A DNA stretch of 7,555 nt. Origin: JBEIUO01 sp964549785 (GTDB lineage Bacteria; Planctomycetota; Phycisphaerae; Phycisphaerales; UBA1924). Numbering within the stretch: position 1 is the stretch's first letter; the number at the start of each line of letters is the position of its first letter. The stretch covers positions 1 to 7,555 of the forward strand of contig CAZJXA010000166.1 in the NCBI GenBank assembly GCA_964549785.1. The letters are read 5' to 3'. Below are positions 1 to 5,557 of this stretch, piece after piece. The translations under genes and the position numbers were made by a program. The notes under the pieces are model-generated. The model was not told the origin of the DNA. It searched no databases and saw only the letters and a program-made list of their open reading frames with translations.

Positions 1-613
1 ACGCCGCTCCTGCCGCGATTTCGGCAAGGCTCCGACCGCTGTCCACGCTGGTGTCGGCGTCCAGACGGACGTCCGCGTCGGCCAGCCTCACCGCGAACTC
101 GTCATCAGCCTTCATCACCAGCCAATTGTGCTTGGTTTCGCCGGGTCGCGGCTTCATGCGGATTAACTTCCACTCGCCCCCCAGTTTGGCTCCCGCGAGC
201 ATGAACTTGAGGTGCCCGGCCTTCAAGGCCGCCAAGGGCGAACCTTTGGTCACGGGTGCCCATGTGCCGCGATCCCACGCCATGACGGTGCCCCCGCCGT
301 ACTGACCCTTGGGGATGGTCCCCTCGAACGAGCCGTAGTCCAGTGGGTGGTCCTCGACCTCGACGGCCAGGCACTTTTCGGCTGGGTCGAGACTCAACCC
401 CTTCGGCACGGCCCAACTCTTCAATACCCCGTCGGCTTCCAGCCGCAGGTCATAGTGCAGGCGGGTCGCATCGTGCTTGTGGATCACGAACGCGCCGCCG
501 AAATCACGCCGGATCGTCCCGGTCGGCGCGGGGGCTTTGGCCAGCCTTCCCGCCGGCTCGGCCGTTCGCGTGAAGTCCCGTTTCGCTTTGTAAGCGGCCA
601 GCCCCACGCCCAC
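1..613 (-). CDS. ligD: LigD, NHEJ DNA ligase D, N-terminal part (3'-phosphoesterase domain), cut by window edge
   Basis: Bacterial non-homologous end-joining enzyme; only about 204 N-terminal residues are visible. The frame is open from GTG at 613 to the edge. Residues 8-22 match the LigD N-terminus (YKAKRDF, then TAEPAG). Residues 42-118 hold the 3'-phosphoesterase core: KHDATRLHYDLRLE (46-59), KSWAVPKG (65-72), VEDHPLDYGSFEGTIP (86-101) and WDRGTW (113-118). Against my recollection of Pseudomonas aeruginosa LigD, metal and phosphate ligands are kept: H47, H53, D55, R57, H89, Y93, also R12, D13, E19, K71, E87. C81 replaces a usual arginine. After the domain comes a SVDSGRSLAEIA linker, typical of the passage into the ligase domain, so a full LigD is expected beyond the edge; polymerase content cannot be judged. 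Phosphoesterase-first order resembles Pseudomonas rather than mycobacterial LigD. The start is bounded by the Ku stop codon immediately upstream; GTG at 607 is the alternative. Confidence 0.93.
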   Translation of the reverse strand, partial: MGVGLAAYKAKRDFTRTAEPAGRLAKAPAPTGTIRRDFGGAFVIHKHDATRLHYDLRLEADGVLKSWAVPKGLSLDPAEKCLAVEVEDHPLDYGSFEGTIPKGQYGGGTVMAWDRGTWAPVTKGSPLAALKAGHLKFMLAGAKLGGEWKLIRMKPRPGETKHNWLVMKADDEFAVRLADADVRLDADTSVDSGRSLAEIAAGAA

Positions 614-1537
614 TTACCCCGCTTTCCGCTTGAGGTGGCCGGTGCTCTTGGCTTTCGCAGCCCCCGCCCGACCCGGGCGCGCGGTTGACGCCTTTTTGGA
701 AGTAGCTGAGGCCGCCGTGCCGCTTGCTGTTCGGCGGGCCGGCTTGCCTTGTGCTTCCACACTCTTACGCAACATAGCCATGATGTCGTAGGTTTCGGGG
801 ATGTCCTCGTCATCTTCGACCGTCGGCGCTGTCTTGCCGCCACCCGGCCCACCGGTTCGGGACTTGATCAGGGCCCGCAACGAGGCCGTGTATTCGTCCT
901 TGTACTTGGATGGATCCCACTCGCCGGTCATCCCGTCGATGAGTTGAGTGGCCATCGCCATCTCCGCGGCGGAGGCCCTGGCCGCACCCTTGGCGGGCAG
1001 GGCCAGGCCCGATGGGTCCCGCAGCTCCTCGGGGAAACGGATGGTGACCAACATCAGGGCGTCGCCTTCGGTGGTGAGCAGCGCCATGTGCTGGCGGGTC
1101 TGGAGGACGATCTTCGCGATGCCCACCCGGTCCGTCTTTTGGAGCGCATCCCGCAGCAGCGCGTAGACCTTCTCGCCCCCCTTGCCGGGCTCGAGAAAGT
1201 ACGGCTTCTCGAAGTACCTCGGGCTGATCGACTCGCGATCAACAAAGTCGGTGATCTCGATGCCGCCCTTCGCGACGCCCTTACCCGCGGCCTTGAAGTC
1301 GGCGGGGGTAAGAAGGACGTACTTCCCATCCTCGTACTCAAAGCCCTTGACGATCGACGCCCACTCGACTTCTTTTCCGGTCGTCTCGTTCACGCGACGA
1401 AAGCGGATCCGGGACTGATCGCGGGAATCCAGCATGTCGAGGTCGATTTCGGTTTTGGAAGATTCTCCCGAGTGCAGCGTCACCGGAATCATCACCAGCC
1501 CGAACGAAATCGCGCCTTTCCACATCGGTCGTGGCAT
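614..1537 (-). CDS. ku: Ku, DNA end-binding protein of bacterial non-homologous end joining
   Basis: Homodimeric ring protein that threads onto double-strand break ends and recruits LigD. The protein (307 aa) opens with MPRPMWKGAISFGLVMIPV, the family's characteristic N-terminus, followed by RFRRVNETTGKEVEW (46-60), KGFEYEDGKYVLL (64-76), ISPRYFEKPYFLEP (104-117) and the conserved YKDEYTASLRALI stretch (212-224). Length fits bacterial Ku (usually about 250-320 aa). The last 40 or so residues are a low-complexity Lys/Arg/Ala/Ser/Thr tail ending HLKRKAG, like the basic C-terminal extensions that bind DNA in some bacterial Ku proteins. The frame extends up to ATG 1579 and ATG 1546, but I choose ATG 1537 because it gives the family N-terminus and has GAGGA nine bases upstream. 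LigD follows directly, so the two are surely co-transcribed. A terminator upstream separates them from the secretion operon. Confidence 0.96.
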   Translation of the reverse strand: MPRPMWKGAISFGLVMIPVTLHSGESSKTEIDLDMLDSRDQSRIRFRRVNETTGKEVEWASIVKGFEYEDGKYVLLTPADFKAAGKGVAKGGIEITDFVDRESISPRYFEKPYFLEPGKGGEKVYALLRDALQKTDRVGIAKIVLQTRQHMALLTTEGDALMLVTIRFPEELRDPSGLALPAKGAARASAAEMAMATQLIDGMTGEWDPSKYKDEYTASLRALIKSRTGGPGGGKTAPTVEDDEDIPETYDIMAMLRKSVEAQGKPARRTASGTAASATSKKASTARPGRAGAAKAKSTGHLKRKAG

Positions 1538-1546
1538 CGTCGACAT

Positions 1547-1551
1547 TCCTC
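1547..1551 (-). promoter_or_regulatory. Shine-Dalgarno sequence of ku
   Basis: GAGGA on the minus strand lies nine bases before ATG 1537. It decides the Ku start: for ATG 1546 the same sequence would abut the codon with no spacer, and ATG 1579 has no comparable site. It is the clearest ribosome-binding site in the window; the other genes have weak or no recognisable ones. Confidence 0.7.
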
Positions 1552-1587
1552 GTAAAGCGGCGTTGGGGAGCCGGGACATCCGGCAAC

Positions 1588-1609
1588 GACCGCGATTCCG
1601 ATCGCGGCC
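1588..1609 (-). other. Hairpin in the ku leader region
   Basis: An inverted repeat of nine pairs (one G-U) with a four-base loop: CCGCGAT at 1590-1596 pairs with ATCGCGG at 1601-1607, extended by 1588-1589 with 1608-1609. It begins right after the T tract of the upstream terminator and about 50 bases before the Ku start. It has no T tract of its own on either strand. It may be part of the Ku leader RNA or a chance GC-rich palindrome. I could not recognise a -35/-10 promoter between it and ku. Confidence 0.4.
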
Positions 1610-1611
1610 AC

Positions 1612-1653
1612 AAAAAAACCCGATGAACCCGCCCCTAGAGGCGGATCATCGGG
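1612..1653 (-). terminator. Rho-independent terminator closing the gspD-gspE-yoaK-methyltransferase operon
   Basis: On the minus strand, CCCGATGA (1653-1646) pairs perfectly with TCATCGGG (1626-1619). An inner stem of CCGCC (1644-1640) with GGCGG (1633-1629) lies inside it, around a six-base loop. Seven T residues (1618-1612) follow at once. The T tract is only on the minus-strand side, so it terminates transcripts arriving from the methyltransferase gene. Its position makes ku-ligD a separate transcription unit, with its promoter somewhere in the roughly 75 bases before ku. Confidence 0.9.
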
Positions 1654-1665
1654 CGTTCTCGTACG

Positions 1666-1700
1666 GTTCGGGGGCCGCTCTCCTCCTACGGCCCGCGAAC
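1666..1700 (-). other. Large intergenic hairpin with an AGGAGGA loop, upstream of the terminator
   Basis: On the minus strand, arms GTTCG-C-GGGCCG (1700-1689) and CGGCCC-C-CGAAC (1677-1666) form 11 base pairs with a single C-C mismatch. The 11-base loop (1688-1678) reads TAGGAGGAGAG. It lies in the non-coding 3' region of the methyltransferase gene, 12 bases before the terminator hairpin. The loop displays a full Shine-Dalgarno core and two overlapping GGA triplets, yet no start codon follows at a usable distance. It could be a 3' end stabiliser, part of a 3'-UTR-derived small RNA, or a site for an RNA-binding protein of the CsrA type. These roles are inferred; the structure is seen directly. 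Confidence 0.5.
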
Positions 1701-1765
1701 GCGCACGAAACGTTGAACCACCCAGATGTTCTCGCGCCAGCATGAGAGAGTTATGAAGCCATGAT

Positions 1766-2653
1766 TCATCCGACCGCATGCGGGGAACTTTTCCGTCGCA
1801 GCACCCAGATGCAATACCCGAGCACCGGGGGCGGCGTCACCCGGCCGCGCTCGTCAACCACCGCGATGGCCTCGAACTCGGATCGTTCGACTAACCCCGC
1901 CCACTCCCGCAGGTTGTAACTGCGCAGGCCGTACGTGGAGTCGATATGTTCGATCGGCTCCGTTGCCGCCGCGCCCCGCGTAACCGTGAGGTGACTGATC
2001 ACCCGTTCGATGCGGGCCCCCGCGCCGCGTCCGCCGGGGGCGGGGATGTAGGTGATGTTCTGGAGCACGCCGAGCCCGGCCCTCCGACCCTTCCACACGT
2101 CCTCGACCTCGGGTTCATGCCCGTAGACGCACATGCTCATGCCCACGGCGTAGACCGCCTTGCGTTTCAGGACGCGGGTCACGGCCGACAGATGCGCCAG
2201 CACCGCCCGATCGCTCGGCAGGTGCCGGATGGTGTTGATGAGGTTGAACGCGAAATCGACCTTCGGCACCTTGTGGGTGCGGTCAAAGTCCTGCATGTCC
2301 GCCACAAAGTACGTCTGGCCCTTCGATCCCTCGGCCTTCGCCAGGGCTTGCGCGTACTCCACCATCGCGGGTTCAAGATCGAACCCGATGGTCCTGACGC
2401 CGTCCCGGGCGGCGGCACGCAGGTAACGCCCGCTGCCGCACGCGGGCTCCAGCCAGATCGGGGATTCCGTCACGCCGGTGCCGAACGCCTTGCTGATACG
2501 GGCCAGGCCGCGGACGTCTTTGGCGGTTCCCGGGCCGTGCAAGACGTCGTAGTAGAGCGGCAATGAGTAGAGATCGATGAAGCCGGACGGTGTGCGCATG
2601 GGGCGAACGTAGGCCCCAAGGCGGTTCGCCAGGCTCGGCCCGTCCTTCGTCAA
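1766..2653 (-). CDS. Class I SAM-dependent methyltransferase, substrate unknown
   Basis: Rossmann-fold methyltransferase (up to 295 aa). Motif I is LEPACGSGRYL (68-78), with the ribose-binding acid at D92 in GFDLEPAM. A motif III-like ADMQDF follows at 118-123, and motif IV-like NLINTIRHL at 137-145. The segment around 30-40 (LPLYYDVLHGPGTA) is the usual lead-in of small-molecule methyltransferases. There are no membrane segments, so a cytoplasmic enzyme is expected. The substrate cannot be named: no DNA-methyltransferase NPPY motif or rRNA/protein-specific domain is visible. The open frame begins at TTG 2653, six bases after the YoaK-STAS stop codon. ATG 2599 (protein starting MRTPSGFIDLYS) is an equally reasonable start; neither has a convincing Shine-Dalgarno sequence. 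It is the last gene of its operon, followed by two hairpins. A link to the secretion genes or to Ku/LigD is not evident. Confidence 0.88.
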   Translation of the reverse strand: MTKDGPSLANRLGAYVRPMRTPSGFIDLYSLPLYYDVLHGPGTAKDVRGLARISKAFGTGVTESPIWLEPACGSGRYLRAAARDGVRTIGFDLEPAMVEYAQALAKAEGSKGQTYFVADMQDFDRTHKVPKVDFAFNLINTIRHLPSDRAVLAHLSAVTRVLKRKAVYAVGMSMCVYGHEPEVEDVWKGRRAGLGVLQNITYIPAPGGRGAGARIERVISHLTVTRGAAATEPIEHIDSTYGLRSYNLREWAGLVERSEFEAIAVVDERGRVTPPPVLGYCIWVLRRKSSPHAVG

Positions 2654-2659
2654 CCCGTG

Positions 2660-3853
2660 TTAATCCGGCGGCAAAGACGCGGCCCCGAGCAGCGTGCAGG
2701 CACGCGCCACCGCCAGTTCCAGGTCCGAACAGACATTGGCCCGCGGCAAGGTCGTCAGCACATGCGCGGCATCGAGCGAAGCAAATCGGGCCGGAGAGAT
2801 GCCGGCGAGCACGAGTTCCCTCCCTGAGTGCTTCAGTTCCGCAGCAACGATCCGCAGGTCAATCAGGGCGTTGGCATCCAGCGTGAGTATGTCGGCGAAG
2901 TCGAGCACCACCACACGGGCCGAACGATCGAGCCGTTCGGCCCAAGCAGTGAGGCTGGGGATCCGTGCCGACCCGGCCCGGCGACCGGCCTCGGGCAGAA
3001 TGTGATAGAGCGCCACACCCGCCGGAAGGATATCGGCGAGGGTTCCACCGGATTCCCGGTGCGTCGAAACCCGGGCGATGGGCGTGAGAACGGCGGCAAC
3101 CACCAGCACGACCAAGAAGACCACCGCGGGCACCATGCACCAACGCGGGTCGAAATCGAACGCCAGCGTGCCCGCGGTCGCTCCGAGTACAAAGCCCCCG
3201 AGGATGCTCGCCAGCAGGCTGAGTCGGATGGGCGTGGCGAAGGTTCCACGCAGCCTCGAACCCTTGGTTGTGTCCCGCAGGCGATGAATTCCCCAAAGCG
3301 CGGTCTCCATTCCCAGGTCGGTGAGGACCCCGGTCACATGGGTCGTACGGACCACGCCGCCGCTGATGCGTGAGATGGTGGCGTTCTGAAGCCCCATGGC
3401 CAACGAAGGAATCAGCGTCAGCCACAAGGCCGAGGCACCGCCCAACTCGCCGATGGCGTTCCAATCGATCAGGACCGCAAAGAGCGTGAGGAGCGCGGCT
3501 TCCACCGCCATCGGCAGCACATAAATGGAGGCCCAGCGCCGGCTTCGGCCCAGTTCCGTGAGCCCTCCCGAGAGAACCGCCCCGGCAAAGAACGCCGCGA
3601 GCAACGCGCTGACGTACGCGGCCGGCCGCCACCTCCCGTCGGCGACATCGCGGCCCAGCTGCGATGCGGTTCCGCTGATGTGGCTGGTGGCTTGGCCGCA
3701 CGTCAGAAAGGTGATGATGTTTGTATAGCCCGCGACCCACGAGAGGGTGATCGAGAGCCGCGCCTGAAGGACGAAGGAATGGGCTTGAGAGACGAACATG
3801 AAGGACCGGTCCCCACGGGCGATGAACGCGGCCCCGCACTGCCATGAGGTCAA
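2660..3853 (-). CDS. YoaK/DUF1275 family membrane protein with C-terminal STAS domain
   Basis: Two-part protein (up to 397 aa). Residues about 30-262 match the YoaK (DUF1275, UPF0700) family: AGYTNIITFLTCGQATSHISG (two parts, 41-51 and 52-61) and MGLQNATISRISGG (153-166) followed by VRTTHVTGVLTDLG are its hallmark motifs. About six hydrophobic helices can be seen (near 33-50, 78-98, 108-130, 141-160, 210-231, 240-261). Residues about 312-390 look like a cytoplasmic STAS domain: VVVLDFADILTLDANAL, then HSGRELVLAGIS. YoaK function is not established; a transport-like role is only inferred from the topology and from the STAS tails of SulP transporters. The usual Ser/Thr in the STAS loop is Asn328. 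The frame opens at TTG 3853, touching the gspE stop codon. ATG 3799 (MFVSQAHSF) is an alternative that would match typical YoaK N-termini better. Neither start has a strong ribosome site. Confidence 0.88.
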   Translation of the reverse strand: MTSWQCGAAFIARGDRSFMFVSQAHSFVLQARLSITLSWVAGYTNIITFLTCGQATSHISGTASQLGRDVADGRWRPAAYVSALLAAFFAGAVLSGGLTELGRSRRWASIYVLPMAVEAALLTLFAVLIDWNAIGELGGASALWLTLIPSLAMGLQNATISRISGGVVRTTHVTGVLTDLGMETALWGIHRLRDTTKGSRLRGTFATPIRLSLLASILGGFVLGATAGTLAFDFDPRWCMVPAVVFLVVLVVAAVLTPIARVSTHRESGGTLADILPAGVALYHILPEAGRRAGSARIPSLTAWAERLDRSARVVVLDFADILTLDANALIDLRIVAAELKHSGRELVLAGISPARFASLDAAHVLTTLPRANVCSDLELAVARACTLLGAASLPPD

Positions 3854-5551
3854 TCAGTGAAGGACGCGATAGACCTCGGCCTCGTCCGTCAGCCCCATGC
3901 GCACTTTCTCGAGAGCGTCCTCCCGCATCGGGTGAAACCCGCCGCGCTTGGCCGCATCATAGAGCGAGATGGCGTCGGCCCGGATCGACGTAAGGCGGCG
4001 GAGTTCATCGTCCATAGTCATGATCTCGTAGACCGCCATGCGGCCCTTGTAGCCCGTGCCGTAGCACACATCGCAGCGGGCAGCCGTGCCCTGTCCGGTT
4101 CCGGCGCAGGCGACGCACGTCCGCCGCAACAGGCGCTGGGCCATGGCCGCCAGCAGGGACGACGTGATGAGGTAGGGTTCGATGCCGATATCGATGAGCC
4201 GTGGGATGGAACTGGGCGAGTCGTTCGTGTGCAGCGTCGCGAGCACAAGGTGGCCCGTCAGCGAGGCTTGCACGGCCAACTGCGCGGTCTCGCCGTCGCG
4301 GATTTCACCGACCAGGATGACGTCGGGATCTTGCCGAAGCAAGGCCCGCAACCCGGCGGCGAACGTCACGCCGCGCTTCACGTTGACCTGCATCTGGCTG
4401 ATGCCGTCCAGGTGATATTCAACCGGGTCTTCGATGGTCATCACGTTGCGGCTGGCGCGGTCGATGCGTGAAAGCGCGGCGTACAGCGTGGTGGTCTTGC
4501 CGCTGCCGGTGGGGCCGGTCACCAAAATGATGCCGGTCGGCCGCTCCACGAGGTCGAGGAGTTGCGCCTGCATCGGCTTCATCATGCCGATCTCGTCGAG
4601 CGACAACTGGGTCGAGGTCTGATCGAGCAAGCGCAGCACCAGCCGTTCGCCGTAGACGGTGGGGATGCAGGAAAACCGGATATCGACCTTGCGGCTTCCG
4701 ACCCGCACGCTCGTGTGGCCGTCCTGCGGGCTGTGCCGGTTGGCGATATCCAGTTCCGTCATCACCTTGAGGCGCGAACTGATGGCGGGGGCGAGCGAGA
4801 GGGGCGGGCTGAAGGCATCGACCAGCATGCCGTCGATGCGGAACCGGATGACGAGCCGGGTTTCCAGCGGGTGAACGTGGATATCGCTGGCGCGGCGCCG
4901 CAGGGCCTCGAACAGGATCATGTTCACCAGCCGGATGACCGGGGTCTGTCGGGCGAGTTGCAGGAGGTCGGTCGAATTGCCCGCGGAGCCCGCGGCCGCC
5001 GCGATGGCCCGATCATCCAGGGGCATCTCTTCGATGATCTCGGTGACCAGATCCTGGCGCTGCTCATACCCACGATTAATGAGATTGGCCACGCCGGCGC
5101 GGGGTGAGAGCGAGAGCCCGATCGGCATCGCCAGCATGTCCTCGAGCATCGCGAAGACCGCCGGCTGCATCGGCTGCGCGGTCGCCACCATCATGCGGTG
5201 CCCGTCCGAAGAAAGCCCCGCGACGTGGAACTGGCGGGCCACGTCCGGCGGGACGACTTCGTAGAATTTGGTCGCCGACTCCTGGTGGCGGGGCTCGGAC
5301 ACATACGGCAGCCCGGTGCGCTGGCCCAGGAGTTCGAGCCCCTGGTGTTCATCGAGCGCGAGCATTGAGAGCAAAACATCCCAAGGTTCGACGTCGGAGC
5401 CGTCGACCTTGGGAAATTGCCGGAGTTGCTCGGCCGAGAGTTTCAGCGGGCCTAGCAGTTGGGCGATCCGGCCCCACTCTTGCGGGCCGAATTCGGCGCG
5501 CGGGACGATCGCGTTCGCCGTCCGGGATTTTTTCAAGGAGAAGGCGGGCAT
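3854..5551 (-). CDS. gspE: GspE/PilB-type secretion or pilus assembly ATPase
   Basis: Hexameric cytoplasmic ATPase that powers type II secretion or type IV pilus assembly; 565 aa, the normal length. Residues about 55-170 form the N-terminal GspE/PilB domain (two-helix start, then a mixed segment). The central domain has RRRASDIHVHP (218-228), a hallmark of the family. The catalytic core shows Walker A GPTGSGKTTT (346-355), Asp box TIEDPVEY (372-379), Walker B DPDVILVGEIRD (408-419) and His box LTGHLVLATLHTND (431-444). Cysteines 479, 482, 493 and 496 are the zinc-binding set, then GTGYKGRMAVYEI (498-510). The cysteine pairs are only ten residues apart, much shorter than the usual loop. ATG 5551 lies six bases after the secretin stop codon. 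Pairing with a secretin favours a type II secretion ATPase, but PilB cannot be excluded because no pseudopilin or inner-membrane GspF gene is in view. Confidence 0.96.
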   Translation of the reverse strand: MPAFSLKKSRTANAIVPRAEFGPQEWGRIAQLLGPLKLSAEQLRQFPKVDGSDVEPWDVLLSMLALDEHQGLELLGQRTGLPYVSEPRHQESATKFYEVVPPDVARQFHVAGLSSDGHRMMVATAQPMQPAVFAMLEDMLAMPIGLSLSPRAGVANLINRGYEQRQDLVTEIIEEMPLDDRAIAAAAGSAGNSTDLLQLARQTPVIRLVNMILFEALRRRASDIHVHPLETRLVIRFRIDGMLVDAFSPPLSLAPAISSRLKVMTELDIANRHSPQDGHTSVRVGSRKVDIRFSCIPTVYGERLVLRLLDQTSTQLSLDEIGMMKPMQAQLLDLVERPTGIILVTGPTGSGKTTTLYAALSRIDRASRNVMTIEDPVEYHLDGISQMQVNVKRGVTFAAGLRALLRQDPDVILVGEIRDGETAQLAVQASLTGHLVLATLHTNDSPSSIPRLIDIGIEPYLITSSLLAAMAQRLLRRTCVACAGTGQGTAARCDVCYGTGYKGRMAVYEIMTMDDELRRLTSIRADAISLYDAAKRGGFHPMREDALEKVRMGLTDEAEVYRVLH

Positions 5552-5557
5552 CGGGGG

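Noticed and set aside
749..1555. 268-codon open frame on the plus strand opposite ku
   Set aside because: It is the antisense shadow of a confidently identified Ku gene; its translation shows no family motif, and such long shadows are common in high-GC DNA.
1678..1688. AGGAGGA as the ribosome-binding site of a small unannotated gene
   Set aside because: No ATG, GTG or TTG lies within a normal distance downstream on the minus strand before the terminator.
1492..1779. 95-codon minus-strand frame through the methyltransferase-ku gap with a lipobox-like VVAGC stretch
   Set aside because: It runs through the terminator, the AGGAGGA hairpin and the Ku start in another frame. The hydrophobic stretch before the cysteine is short and far from the N-terminus, so a lipoprotein is not credible.
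4562..5107. 181-codon plus-strand open frame opposite gspE, and a similar one at 6836-7381 opposite gspD
   Set aside because: Both are antisense to conserved coding sequence, with biased composition and no recognisable domain or ribosome site.
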